Source of the DNA: Burkholderia multivorans ATCC BAA-247
Lineage (GTDB): Bacteria > Pseudomonadota > Gammaproteobacteria > Burkholderiales > Burkholderiaceae
Length of the DNA stretch: 64,000 bases
Assembly (NCBI RefSeq): GCF_000959525.1
Contig: NZ_CP009832.1
Location: forward strand, 2,046,001-2,110,000
Direction: 5' to 3'
Each line of letters starts with the position of its first letter. Positions within the stretch are counted from its first letter, which is position 1. Under the pieces are notes generated by a model, which worked only from the letters and a program-made list of their open reading frames with translations, had not been told where the DNA came from and searched no databases. Position numbers and translations under genes: made by a program. Shown here piece after piece: positions 34,942-46,397 of this stretch.

Positions 34942-35853
34942 TTACGGCGATGTGCTCCAGTACCCCGGCTGCGCGTACGCATCGCGCAAGTAGTCGATGA
35001 AGTAGCGCACGCGCGCCGGCACGTAGCGCTGCTGCGGATAGACGGCGAGGATGTCGTAGTCGGGCAGCGCATACTCGTCGAGCACCGTTTCGAGCTCGCC
35101 CGTCTCGAGTTGCGCGGCGATTTCCCATGTCGAGCGCCAGCCGAGCCCGAGCCCCTCGGCAACCCAGCGGTGCAGCAGCTCGCCGTCGTTGCAGTCGAGA
35201 TTGCCGGTCACGCGCATCGTGACGATCTTGCCGTGACGCTGAAAGTACCAGCCGCGGTTCTGCCCGCCCTGCAGGTTGAACGCGAGGCAGTTGTGCTTGA
35301 GCAGATCGTCGAGCGACTTCGGCCGGCCGTGCCGGCGGAAATAGTCGGGCGTGCCGCACACGACGCGCCGGTTCGATGCGAGCTTCACCGCGACGAAGTT
35401 CGGATCCACCGCCCCGCCGATCCGGATCGACAGGTCGTAGCCTTCGCGCACGAGATCGACCACGCGATCGGTCAGGTTGAACGACAGCTGCATCTCGGGC
35501 TTGTCGGCGAGAAAGCCCGGCGCGTGCGGCGCGACGTGCTTGCGGCCGAACGCGGCCGGCGCCGATACGATCAGGTGACCGCTGACCGCGCGCCGCCCGG
35601 CGGCCAGCTCGTTCTCGGCCTGATCCCATTCGGACAGCAGCCCGCGGCAACGCTCGAGGAACGCGGCGCCCTCCTCGCTGACGACGAGCCGCCGCGTCGA
35701 CCGGTACATCAGCTTGACGCCGAGCCGCTTCTCGAGTGCGTCGATGCGCCGGCCCAGCACGACCGGCGACACGCCCTCCTCGAGCGCCGCCGCCGCGAGG
35801 CTGCCGGCGTCCGCGACGCGCACGAACGTCTCGATCTGCTTGAAGCGATCCAT
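34942..35853 (-). CDS. LysR family transcriptional regulator
   Basis: 303 residues. Winged HTH MDRFKQIETFVRVADAGSLAAAALEEGVSPVVLGRRIDALEKRLG; effector domain begins VSGHLIVSAPAAFGRKHVAPH. It is of the CrgA/DsdC-like group frequent in Burkholderia. Divergent from gcl-hyi-glxR with 172 bp between, it is the likely regulator of glyoxylate use; an inverted repeat at 35921-35944 may be its site. Effector unknown, perhaps glyoxylate or allantoin-derived metabolites. Confidence 0.88.
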   Translation of the reverse strand: MDRFKQIETFVRVADAGSLAAAALEEGVSPVVLGRRIDALEKRLGVKLMYRSTRRLVVSEEGAAFLERCRGLLSEWDQAENELAAGRRAVSGHLIVSAPAAFGRKHVAPHAPGFLADKPEMQLSFNLTDRVVDLVREGYDLSIRIGGAVDPNFVAVKLASNRRVVCGTPDYFRRHGRPKSLDDLLKHNCLAFNLQGGQNRGWYFQRHGKIVTMRVTGNLDCNDGELLHRWVAEGLGLGWRSTWEIAAQLETGELETVLDEYALPDYDILAVYPQQRYVPARVRYFIDYLRDAYAQPGYWSTSP

Positions 35854-35920
35854 CTCCCGTCTCCGTTCCGACGCCGGCGGAATGCCCGTCCGGCCGTCAT
35901 TCCATACTTTTAGTTTCGAA

Positions 35921-35944
35921 ATAAGCGACTTCGGCTGATCTTAT
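35921..35944. promoter_or_regulatory. inverted repeat, candidate LysR binding site
   Basis: ATAAG-N14-CTTAT in the AT-rich centre of the gcl/LysR gap, about 85 bp upstream of gcl. The size fits a LysR recognition site; assignment is inferred from position. Confidence 0.4.
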
Positions 35945-36025
35945 CAAACCTTTCCTGCATCCCTAAAGTGTCCTCAACAGACCGATTACCGAGATTCACC
36001 CCATTTCAGGTTCAAGGAGACATTC

Positions 36026-37801
<1,776 letters not shown>

Positions 37802-37843
37802 CGCGCGATATTTTTTGACTGACCGACCGAAGAGGCTTAGCTC

Positions 37844-38653
37844 ATGCCGAAGTTTGCTGCAAACCTGACCATGCTGTTCAACGAAGTGCCGTTCCTCGAC
37901 CGCTTCAAGGCGGCCGCGGACGCGGGCTTCGATGCCGTCGAGTTCCTGTTTCCGTATCCGTATGCGAAGGAGGAACTCGCCGAACGGCTCGACGCGCATC
38001 GCCTGCGCCTCGTGCTGCACAACCTGCCCGCCGGCAACTGGGATCAGGGCGAGCGCGGGATCGCGTGCCTGCCCGATCGCGTCGGCGAATTCCAGGAAGG
38101 CGTCGGCCGCGCGATCGAATACGCGAAGGCGTTGAAGGTGCCGCAGCTGAACTGTCTCGTCGGCATTCCGTCGGCGAGCACGCCGCGCGACAAGACGTTC
38201 GTCACGATCGTCGACAACCTGCGCTTCGCGGCCGATGCGCTCAAGCGCGAAGGCATCCGCCTGCTCGTCGAGCCGTGCAACAGCTTCGACATTCCGGGCT
38301 TCGCGCTGAACCGTTCGGCCGAAGGGCTCGACGTGATCCGCGCGGTCGGTTCGGACAACCTGTTCCTGCAGTACGACATCTATCACATGCAGCGCATGGA
38401 AGGCGAACTCGCCGCGACGATCGAACGCAACCTCGCCTCGATCGGCCACGTGCAGCTCGCGGACAACCCGGGCCGCCACGAGCCGGGCACCGGCGAGATC
38501 AACTACGCGTTCCTGTTCGCGCTGCTCGACCGGCTCGGTTACACCGGCTACGTCGGTTGCGAATACAAGCCCCGCACCACCACGACCGAAGGGCTCGGCT
38601 GGCTGCAAAGCGTCGCCGGCTGCACGTCGGGCGCCGCGCGCCGCGCCGCCTGA
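37844..38653 (+). CDS. hyi: hydroxypyruvate isomerase
   Basis: 269 residues, xylose-isomerase-like TIM barrel. MPKFAANLTMLFNEVPFLDRFKAAADAGFDAVEFLFPY is the Hyi opening; the metal-binding Glu residues are in LLVEPCNSFDIPGF and YVGCEYKPRTTT. It interconverts hydroxypyruvate and tartronate semialdehyde. Between gcl and glxR in one operon. Confidence 0.94.
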   Translation: MPKFAANLTMLFNEVPFLDRFKAAADAGFDAVEFLFPYPYAKEELAERLDAHRLRLVLHNLPAGNWDQGERGIACLPDRVGEFQEGVGRAIEYAKALKVPQLNCLVGIPSASTPRDKTFVTIVDNLRFAADALKREGIRLLVEPCNSFDIPGFALNRSAEGLDVIRAVGSDNLFLQYDIYHMQRMEGELAATIERNLASIGHVQLADNPGRHEPGTGEINYAFLFALLDRLGYTGYVGCEYKPRTTTTEGLGWLQSVAGCTSGAARRAA

Positions 38654-38692
38654 GCGCCCCTTCCGTCATTCGCCCCTATAGGAGACTTTCAC

Positions 38693-39583
38693 ATGGCAAC
38701 CATCGGTTTCATCGGCCTCGGCATCATGGGCGCGCACATGGCGCGCAACCTGCTCAAGGCCGATCATCAGCTCGTCGTGAACGGCGCGTATCCGGTGCCC
38801 GACGATCTGCGCGCGAGCGCGAAGGTCGTCGCGAACTCGAGCGAAGTCGCGAAGAACGCGGACATCATCATCTCGATGGTTCCGGACACGCCCGACGTGC
38901 GCAACGTGCTGTTCGCCGACGACGGCGTCGCGAAGGGCCTGACGCCGGGCAAGCTCGTGATCGACATGAGCTCGATCTCGCCGCTCGACACGCAGGAATT
39001 CGCGAAGCAGATCAACGCGCTCGGCTGCGACTATCTCGATGCACCGGTCTCCGGCGGTGAAGTCGGCGCGCGCGAAGCGTCGCTGACGATCATGGTCGGC
39101 GGCCCGGAGCAGGCGTTCGAGCGCGCCAAGCCGCTGTTCGAGAAGATGGGCAAGAACATCACGCTCGTCGGCGACAACGGCGCGGGCCAGACCTGCAAGG
39201 TCGCGAACCAGATCATCGTCGCGCTGAACATCGAGGCCGTCGGCGAAGCATTGCTGTTCGCCGCGCGCTCGGGCGCGGACCCGGAGCGCGTGCGTCAGGC
39301 ACTGATGGGCGGCTTCGCGGCATCGCGCATCCTCGAAGTGCACGGCGCGCGGATGACCAAGCGCACGTTCGATCCGGGCTTCCGCATCGAGCTGCACCAG
39401 AAGGATCTGAACCTCGCGCTCGAAGGCGCACGCAAGCTCGGCCTCGCGCTGCCGCACACCGCGAGCGCGCAGCAGCTGTTCAGCGTGTGCGCATCGCACG
39501 GCGGCAAGGCATGGGATCACTCGGCGCTCGTGCGTGCGCTCGAGATCATGTCGAACTTCGAGATCGAGAAGTCGGCAAGCTGA
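38693..39583 (+). CDS. glxR: tartronate semialdehyde reductase
   Basis: 296 residues, beta-hydroxyacid dehydrogenase family. N-terminal GFIGLGIMGAHMARNL binds the nucleotide; DAPVSGGEVGAREASL is the substrate motif; the catalytic Lys is in GAGQTCKVANQIIVALN. It reduces tartronate semialdehyde to glycerate, finishing the glycerate pathway from glyoxylate. AGGAG precedes the ATG. Last gene of the operon; no plus-strand T-rich terminator follows. Confidence 0.94.
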   Translation: MATIGFIGLGIMGAHMARNLLKADHQLVVNGAYPVPDDLRASAKVVANSSEVAKNADIIISMVPDTPDVRNVLFADDGVAKGLTPGKLVIDMSSISPLDTQEFAKQINALGCDYLDAPVSGGEVGAREASLTIMVGGPEQAFERAKPLFEKMGKNITLVGDNGAGQTCKVANQIIVALNIEAVGEALLFAARSGADPERVRQALMGGFAASRILEVHGARMTKRTFDPGFRIELHQKDLNLALEGARKLGLALPHTASAQQLFSVCASHGGKAWDHSALVRALEIMSNFEIEKSAS

Positions 39584-39749
39584 ACGCGGGCCGCGTCGGG
39601 CGGCTGCCATGACGCACTATCCGTCGCGATCGCGGCGGATGGTGCGCGAAATTCACGTGCGCCGGCCGCTGCCGGTGCATCGATGTGCGCGACACGCGCG
39701 CATCACGGTGGGGCGCCCCGCCGCGCATCGCGTCGATGCGTGCGCGGCG

Positions 39750-39867
39750 GGGCGAAAAACGCCGCTCTGGGCTGAGAGCGGCGTGGTGGGGTCCGCAGCG
39801 GCACCCGGCGACGCCGGGGAAGCCTTGGTCGGTCAGACGTCGTCGTCGGGTGTCCGCCTGTCGGATT
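39750..39867 (-). ncRNA. candidate minus-strand small RNA downstream of glxR
   Basis: On the minus strand TCGACG (39902-39897), 17 bp, TGTAAT (39879-39874) forms a plausible promoter; start near 39867. The roughly 118-nt RNA would have a CCCGGC-GUC-GCCGGG hairpin (about 39804-39818) and end at a good terminator, ACGCCGCTCT/AGAGCGGCGT (39784-39775 with 39768-39759) followed by TTTTT. No protein-coding gene on the minus strand needs this terminator, since the nearest neighbours on both sides are plus-strand genes. No Shine-Dalgarno-linked frame was seen. Confidence 0.5.
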
Positions 39868-39873
39868 TCGCGT

Positions 39874-39902
39874 ATTACATTTCTTTACGTTCGTACCGTC
39901 GA
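39874..39902 (-). promoter_or_regulatory. candidate promoter for the minus-strand small RNA
   Basis: TCGACG-N17-TGTAAT read on the minus strand: four and five of six matches to the sigma-70 boxes with ideal spacing. Confidence 0.4.
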
Positions 39903-40059
39903 TTTTTCATGCAATCGTCGCGACGAACGCCTACACTTTCGCCACGCCTTTCGAGAAAGCCGCCGCGCTCGCGTTCACCTTCGGTGGCCGCCCCCAGCGC
40001 GGTGTTTTTTTCGCCACTTCACGGCGCGTTTTCGTTTCAACCACCTAAGGAGTGCAACG

Positions 40060-40530
40060 ATGGGTCTTCTTTCGTTTATCAAAGAGGCGGGTGAAAAACT
40101 GCTGGGTCATGCCGACGCGCAAGCGGCGGAAAATCCGAATGCCGCGAACCAGACCGCGGCCGATGCAATCAAGAACTACATCAACACGCAGGGCCTCGAC
40201 ACGTCGAACCTGACCGTCGCGTTCGACGGCGCGTCGCGCACCGTGTCGCTGTCGGGCAGCGTGCCCGATCTCGACACGAAGGCGAAGGTCAAGGTCGCGG
40301 CCGGCAACGTGCAAGGCGTCGCGGGCGTCAACGACGACGGCCTGCAGCCCGACGATCCGGAAGTCCGGTACCACGACGTGAAGCCGGGCGACACGCTGTC
40401 CGCGATCGCGAAGGAAGTGTACGGCGACGCGAACAAGTACCCGGTGATCTTCGAGGCGAACAAGCCGATGCTGTCGAGCCCCGATCGCATCTATCCGGGT
40501 CAGAAGCTCGTGATTCCGCCGCAAGCCTGA
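40060..40530 (+). CDS. BON and LysM domain protein (Kbp/YgaU-like)
   Basis: 156 residues. MGLLSFIKEAGEKLLG opening, a BON domain (about 38-98, VAFDGASRTVSLSGSV...VKVAAGNVQGVAGV), and a C-terminal LysM (about 104-154, YHDVKPGDTLSAIAKEVYGDANKYPVIFEANKPML). This is the architecture of E. coli Kbp/YgaU, a cytoplasmic K+-binding protein, and of related LysM proteins. No signal peptide. AAGGAG precedes the ATG at 40060. A bidirectional terminator follows. Confidence 0.9.
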   Translation: MGLLSFIKEAGEKLLGHADAQAAENPNAANQTAADAIKNYINTQGLDTSNLTVAFDGASRTVSLSGSVPDLDTKAKVKVAAGNVQGVAGVNDDGLQPDDPEVRYHDVKPGDTLSAIAKEVYGDANKYPVIFEANKPMLSSPDRIYPGQKLVIPPQA

Positions 40531-40556
40531 GCGTTTGCACACGTCGACAATGAGAA

Positions 40557-40583
40557 AAGGCAGGCCGCTCGGCCTGCCTTTGT
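40557..40583 (+). terminator. bidirectional intrinsic terminator
   Basis: Perfect stem AAGGCAGGCCG/CGGCCTGCCTT with a two-base centre, TTTG on the plus side and a run of A on the other, so it serves both the BON-LysM gene and the convergent asparaginase gene. Confidence 0.85.
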
Positions 40584-40625
40584 CGTTTACGGCATCGATT
40601 CGGCCGGCACGCGGCCGCGTGTGGG

Positions 40626-41648
40626 TCAGCAGCGATCGAACAGCCGCTGCAACGCGTCGCGCTCGCGAATGCCGTTCGCCAGCGCGAGCATCAGCAGTAC
40701 GCGCGCCTTGAACGGGCTCAGCGAGCCGGCGCTGACGAAGCCGAACGCATCGTCGTTCGCGGCGCCGTTGCGCATCACGTGACCGGAACCGACGCGCGAC
40801 GCGCGCACCACCGCAACCCCGGCGTTCACCGCGTCGGCCAGCGCCGTCTGCAGCGTCGCATGGATCGAGCCGTTGCCCGTGCCCGCGACGACGAGGCCGC
40901 GCACGCCGGCCGCGACGAGCGCATCGACGGCCGTGCGCGTGACGCCCGCATAGCTGATCACCACGTCGACCGGCGGCCACGTCTCGGGAATCGTCAGTTG
41001 CGCATCGCGCGCACGCGTGACGCGGCGCGCGAATTCGACGCGGCCGTCCTGCACCCAGCCGAGCGCGCCGAGCTCCGGCGACTGGAACGCGTCGACCGCG
41101 TAGGTGCTCGTCTTCACGACGTCGCGCGCCGCATGGATCCGGTTGTTGAACGCGACGAGCACGCCCTGCCCGCGCGCGGCCGGATGTCCGGCGAGCGTCA
41201 CCGCGTTCAGCAGGTTCAGCGGCCCGTCCGACGACAGCGCGGTGGCCGGCCGCATCGCGGCAGTCAGCACGACCGGCTTGTCGCCGGTCACGACCAGATG
41301 CAGCGCATAGGCGGTTTCCTCGAGCGTGTCGGTGCCATGCGTGATGACGATGCCGTCGACGGCCGGATCGGCCATCAGCGCGTCGATCCGCGCGGCGAGC
41401 GTGTTCCAGAGCGGCAGCGCGAGATCCTTGCTGTCGATGCTGGCGACCTGCTCGGCATGAATGCGCGCGACCGACGCGAGCGCCGGTACCGCGTCGAGCA
41501 GGAAATTGACGCCGAGCGCGCCGGCCTGATAGCCGGCCGTGCTCGTCGCGTCGGGCGCGGCGCCGGCGATCGTGCCGCCGGTCGCGAGGACGGCAATGCG
41601 CGGCAGGTGCGCCGCGGAGGAAGAAGAAGCGGGAGTCAGCGTATTCAT
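40626..41648 (-). CDS. L-asparaginase, type II-like
   Basis: 340 residues. First catalytic threonine in VLATGGTIAG (Thr26); second triad in THGTDTLEETAYAL near 103. The C-terminal segment VVRASRVGSGHVMRNG and the bound AAMRPATALSSDGPLNL are type II features. It hydrolyses asparagine to aspartate and ammonia. The N-terminus (MNTLTPASSSSAAHLPR) is not a signal peptide, so despite type II similarity it may be cytoplasmic. Monocistronic. Confidence 0.9.
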   Translation of the reverse strand: MNTLTPASSSSAAHLPRIAVLATGGTIAGAAPDATSTAGYQAGALGVNFLLDAVPALASVARIHAEQVASIDSKDLALPLWNTLAARIDALMADPAVDGIVITHGTDTLEETAYALHLVVTGDKPVVLTAAMRPATALSSDGPLNLLNAVTLAGHPAARGQGVLVAFNNRIHAARDVVKTSTYAVDAFQSPELGALGWVQDGRVEFARRVTRARDAQLTIPETWPPVDVVISYAGVTRTAVDALVAAGVRGLVVAGTGNGSIHATLQTALADAVNAGVAVVRASRVGSGHVMRNGAANDDAFGFVSAGSLSPFKARVLLMLALANGIRERDALQRLFDRC

Positions 41649-41798
41649 GGCCGCGATTGTAATGGCTCGCGGCCCGGATTCGAGCGATTCGGTGCGAACA
41701 AACGCGCGCGACGCGCGCCGCTCATGGTTTATCCCGATCGCCGGCGCGTGTGCGACGTCAACGCACGGTGGCGCGACGGCGTTATAGGAAGTGCCGTT

Positions 41799-41827
41799 TT
41801 GGTGTTTTCACATTGGTTTGCCATAAT
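41799..41827 (+). promoter_or_regulatory. candidate promoter of the psiF-like gene
   Basis: TTGGTG (41799-41804), 17 bp, CATAAT (41822-41827); five of six at the -10. Start near 41834 would leave a leader of about 90 nt. No Pho box is recognised. Confidence 0.4.
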
Positions 41828-41922
41828 CGGAACGCGGCGCGATGCGACCCTACTCCGTATCGTGCTGCATCGGCTTCGTGACGGCGTCGATAAAACGCAA
41901 TTCACCCCATGGGAGTGTCAAA

Positions 41923-42213
41923 ATGAAAATCCAATCGCTCGTGGCCGCAGTGCTTCTCGGCGGCATGCTGGCTTCCCCCGCGTTCGCGGCGAACAGCCAG
42001 CAGGACAAGATGAAGGCCTGCAACACCCAGGCCGCCGGCAAGACGGGCGACGAACGCAAGGCGTTCATGAAGGACTGCCTGTCGGCGAAGCCTGCCAAGA
42101 AGATGACGCAGCAGGAAAAGATGAAGGCCTGCAACACGCAAGCCGCCGACAAGAAAGGCGACGACCGCAAGGCGTTCATGAAGAGCTGCCTGAGCAGCCA
42201 GCCGGCCGCCTGA
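41923..42213 (+). CDS. psiF: PsiF repeat protein
   Basis: 96 residues, secreted. Signal peptide MKIQSLVAAVLLGGMLASPAFA, then two PsiF repeats: QQDKMKACNTQAAGKTGDERKAFMKDCLS and QQEKMKACNTQAADKKGDDRKAFMKSCLS, each with a Cys pair that could form a disulfide in the periplasm. psiF is phosphate-starvation-inducible in E. coli; its function is unknown. GGGAG precedes the ATG at 41923. An upstream in-frame ATG (41842) would destroy the signal peptide. Confidence 0.88.
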   Translation: MKIQSLVAAVLLGGMLASPAFAANSQQDKMKACNTQAAGKTGDERKAFMKDCLSAKPAKKMTQQEKMKACNTQAADKKGDDRKAFMKSCLSSQPAA

Positions 42214-42232
42214 TTCCGGCACACCGGCCGCG

Positions 42233-42268
42233 AATGCCGCGCTCCGCTTCGGCGGGCGCGGCATTTTT
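42233..42268 (+). terminator. intrinsic terminator after psiF
   Basis: Stem AATGCCGCGC/GCGCGGCATT with an inner CCGC-TTCG-GCGG hairpin, followed by TTTG. Confidence 0.85.
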
Positions 42269-42458
42269 GCTTTCGTTGTACGCGCATCGACGCCGGCGCC
42301 GCGCGCGCCGCCCGGCGCGGCCGCCCGCGCGCGCACGCGGTGCGGCAATTCGCCGCGTTTTCTTCTATGATGGCTGCAACGCGGCCCATCCAAGTACAAG
42401 AAGCGCCATCGGGCCGCCCTCGACACGGACGCGCATGCCGCGTCAAACGGAGGCATGG

Positions 42459-42932
42459 ATGGCATGGAGACAACACCGCTGGTTCCGCCGCTGGGTGATC
42501 GTGGTCGCATTCTGGGCCGTGCCCGTCGCGATCGTCGCGGTGCGCGAGATTCGCGAGGAGATGGCCTACAACAAGGCCGATCTGCAGCTTGCGCTGACCA
42601 CCTGGCAACTGACCGATGCGCAGCAGGCCGCCGGCGCGGCCGCGAAGTGCCACGGCGACGCCGATGAAGCGCGTGCAGCCGGCTGCCCGGCCGAGGTGCT
42701 GGCCGCCAACGCGCCGCGCCAGCAGGCCGCGCGCGACGAATACGTGGTGCGCCGCAATACGCTCGCAAGCTATCTGTGGCATGCGTTCGTCGGCTACTGG
42801 GTCGTGCCGGCCGTGTTCCTGTTCGGCTGCGGCGTCGTGATCGCGCTGATCCGCCGCGCGCTGCGGCGGCCGCCGATCAAGCCGCCCGTCAAGCCACCGA
42901 TGGAGCCGCCGGTTCCGCCCGTTGCGCGCTGA
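42459..42932 (+). CDS. hypothetical two-helix membrane protein
   Basis: 157 residues, not recognised. It has a membrane helix near the N-terminus (WVIVVAFWAVPVAIVAV, about 13-29), a 75-residue polar segment with two cysteines (AAKCHGDAD, AAGCPAEV), a second helix (GYWVVPAVFLFGCGVVIALI, about 116-135), and a Lys/Pro-rich tail ending PPIKPPVKPPMEPPVPPV. The polar segment is probably periplasmic, where its cysteines could be disulfide-linked. GGAGG five bases before the ATG at 42459 decides the start over the ATG at 42435. Confidence 0.6.
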   Translation: MAWRQHRWFRRWVIVVAFWAVPVAIVAVREIREEMAYNKADLQLALTTWQLTDAQQAAGAAAKCHGDADEARAAGCPAEVLAANAPRQQAARDEYVVRRNTLASYLWHAFVGYWVVPAVFLFGCGVVIALIRRALRRPPIKPPVKPPMEPPVPPVAR

Positions 42933-43061
42933 CGCCCCGCCCTTTTCCCCAGCCGCGCCCCGACGCCGCACGCGACATCGGTGCCGCGTTGGCATGCCGC
43001 GACATCGGCACGCGATTTGACGCTTTTTCACGTCCGAACGAAAAGCCGCTGCATGTCGCTG

Positions 43062-43070
43062 TGATATAAC
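43062..43070 (+). promoter_or_regulatory. extended -10 promoter of the YSC84-like gene
   Basis: TGATATAAC is an extended -10 (TGn-TATAAT type) 63 bp upstream of the start codon; no good -35 at 17 bp. Confidence 0.4.
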
Positions 43071-43132
43071 TGCCGACGTGGGCCGCTCTCTGAGCGAGAC
43101 TCACTCCGAACATCATCCGATGGAGAAGAACG

Positions 43133-43720
43133 ATGCAAAAACGGACTCTCGCGCTGAAACTGGCCGCTGCGCTCGTCGTCGGTAGCCTCGCGCTCACCGG
43201 CTGCACCACTACCCCCGACAAACCCGACAACGCCGCGACCAACGCGTCGAAGCGTCAGGCGATCGATTCGAGTGTCGACGCGACGCTGTCGCGCCTGTAT
43301 TCGACGGTCAAGGGCTCGCGCGAACTCGTCGCGAAGTCGCGCGGCGTGCTGGTGTTCCCTGAGGTGCTGCAGGCCGGCTTCATCGTCGGCGGCCAGTCCG
43401 GCAACGGCGCGCTGCGCGTCGGCGGCAGCACCGTCGGCTACTACAACACGTCGTCGCTGTCGGTCGGCCTGCAGGCCGGCGCGCAGTCGAAGGCGATCGT
43501 GTTCCTGTTCATGACGCAGCAGGCGCTCGACGAATTCCGCAACTCCGAGGGCTGGGCCGCCGGCGCGGGCGCGTCGGTCGCGCTCGTGAAGATGGGCGCG
43601 AACGGCGCGGTCGACACGAACACGGCGACCGCACCGGTTCAGGTCATCGTGCTGACCAACGCCGGCCTGATGGGCGACGTGTCGATCAACGGCACGAAGG
43701 TCACGAAGCTCAAGCTCTGA
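43133..43720 (+). CDS. YSC84/SYLF domain lipoprotein
   Basis: 195 residues. The lipobox is LTGC (Cys24) after a signal peptide. The SYLF (YSC84) domain spans about 45-193: ATLSRLYSTVKGSRELVAKSRGVLVFPEVLQAGFIVGGQSGNGALRVGG, ending LMGDVSINGTKVTKL. SYLF domains bind lipids in eukaryotes; the bacterial lipoproteins are abundant envelope proteins of unknown role. A strong terminator follows. Single-gene transcript. Confidence 0.87.
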   Translation: MQKRTLALKLAAALVVGSLALTGCTTTPDKPDNAATNASKRQAIDSSVDATLSRLYSTVKGSRELVAKSRGVLVFPEVLQAGFIVGGQSGNGALRVGGSTVGYYNTSSLSVGLQAGAQSKAIVFLFMTQQALDEFRNSEGWAAGAGASVALVKMGANGAVDTNTATAPVQVIVLTNAGLMGDVSINGTKVTKLKL

Positions 43721-43766
43721 CGCTGCGGCGTCCTGCCCGTCCGCGCGTGCTGCGCGGACGATGTGC

Positions 43767-43803
43767 AAACGGCGATGTCCTTGCGGAGCATCGCCGTTTT
43801 TTT
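43767..43803 (+). terminator. intrinsic terminator
   Basis: AAACGGCGATG/CATCGCCGTTT stem with an 11-nt loop, then seven T including the stem end. Confidence 0.88.
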
Positions 43804-43823
43804 ATGCGCGTCGCGCGCATGCG

Positions 43824-44888
43824 TCATGTCGTCGAGTCGATCACCTTGAAGCGCGAGCGCTTCTGCGCGCGGATCATCGACTGATAGATGTCGACGTACT
43901 GCTGCGCCATCCGGCGCGACGTGAAACGCTCCTCGAAGCGCCGCCGCACGCGTGCACGCGGCAGCAGGTGCAGCCGGTTCACGGCCGCCACCGCGCTGAT
44001 CTCGTCCTCGACGATGAAGCCCGACACGCCTTCGTCGATCACTTCCGGCACCGCGCCGCGATTGAACGCGATCACGGGCGTGCCGCACGACATCGCCTCG
44101 ATCATCACGAGCCCGAACGGCTCCGGCCAGTCGATCGGAAACAGCAGCGCATGCGCGCCCGACAGGAATTCGGCCTTCTGATGATCGGCGATCTCGCCGA
44201 TGTACTCGACGTTCGGCAGCGCGAACAGCGGCTTGATCTCGCGCTCGAAGTACTCCTGATCGGCCGAATCGATCTTTGCGGCGATCCGGATCGGCAGCCC
44301 GCACTGCTGCGCGATGCGAATCGCGGTATCGACGCGCTTTTCCGGCGAGATGCGGCCGAGAAACGCGAGGTAGCGCGGCTCGACCGGCTGCGGCATGTAC
44401 AGCGTCTCGGGCAGCCCGTGATAGACGGTCGTCATCCACTTCGCCTGAGGCAGCGGCTGCCGCTGCGCGTTCGAGATCGACACGACGGGCGCGCGGCTGA
44501 ACGTGTCGAACACCGGCTGCTGTTCGGGCAGATCGAGCCGGCCGTGCAGCGTCGTCACGTACGGCGTCTCCTGCCGGTCGAACACCGAAAACGAGTAGTA
44601 GTCCATGTGGAAATGAAGCACGTCGAAGTCTTTCGCACGACGCGCGACGGTTTCCATCAGCAGCATGTGCGGCGCGACGCGGTCGCGGATCGACGTGTCG
44701 AGCCGCAACGCGCGCGGCCACACGGGCTCGAGCGTCGCACGCGTCGTCGAATCGCCGCTCGCGAACAGCGTCACGTCGTGTCCGAGGTCGACGAGCGCCT
44801 CGGTGATGTAGGACACGACGCGCTCCGTACCGCCGTACAGTTTCGGCGGCACCGATTCGGTCAGCGGGGCGATCTGGGCAATCCTCAT
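43824..44888 (-). CDS. GT4 family glycosyltransferase
   Basis: 354 residues, GT-B fold. N-terminal MRIAQIAPLTESVPPKLYGGTERVVSYITEALVDLGHDVTLFASGD; C-terminal nucleotide-sugar site with WPEPFGLVMIEAMSCGTPVIAFNRGAVPEVI (E-x7-E). Of the type that makes trehalose or polysaccharide precursors; the acceptor is unknown and no cluster gives a clue. The ATG at 44888 follows GGAG. It is last in a minus-strand run of nine genes but separated by 305 nt. Confidence 0.87.
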   Translation of the reverse strand: MRIAQIAPLTESVPPKLYGGTERVVSYITEALVDLGHDVTLFASGDSTTRATLEPVWPRALRLDTSIRDRVAPHMLLMETVARRAKDFDVLHFHMDYYSFSVFDRQETPYVTTLHGRLDLPEQQPVFDTFSRAPVVSISNAQRQPLPQAKWMTTVYHGLPETLYMPQPVEPRYLAFLGRISPEKRVDTAIRIAQQCGLPIRIAAKIDSADQEYFEREIKPLFALPNVEYIGEIADHQKAEFLSGAHALLFPIDWPEPFGLVMIEAMSCGTPVIAFNRGAVPEVIDEGVSGFIVEDEISAVAAVNRLHLLPRARVRRRFEERFTSRRMAQQYVDIYQSMIRAQKRSRFKVIDSTT

Positions 44889-45193
44889 GGTCCACGTCTC
44901 CTTGGTCGGCGTGCGTGAGCGCGTCGGTGCGCGGCGGCTGCCGAGGCGGCGTGCAGGCGGCACGCGCGGCCCGGTCCGTCCCCCGGTGCGGGGCGACCGT
45001 CGCCGGTGCGCGGCGCTGCCCCGGCGTGGCACAGCGCCGGCGCGCTATCCCGCCATTATTAGCGATTCCGCCGCCCGGCACGGCGCGGTCTTGCATTTTA
45101 TGGGCGATGTTACAGACCGATACACTCGTCGCGCGCAAGCGAGCGCCGCGCGCCGCCGCGCAGCGGCATCCGCCGGCAGCGGCCGCGTCCGCA
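44889..45193. other. intergenic region between the AAA ATPase gene and the glycosyltransferase
   Basis: About 305 bp. Several AT-rich spots (TAATAATGG and CATAAAAT on the minus strand) could hold the glycosyltransferase promoter, but I could not pair a -35 with them. No RNA gene or repeat stands out. Confidence 0.4.
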
Positions 45194-46372
<1,179 letters not shown>

Positions 46373-46397
46373 GATGGGATCGTCGCGCGCGCGGCGC

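Noticed and set aside
40060-43720. A mobile region between asparaginase and the YSC84 lipoprotein
   Set aside because: No integrase, transposase, target-site repeats or change in codon use was found.
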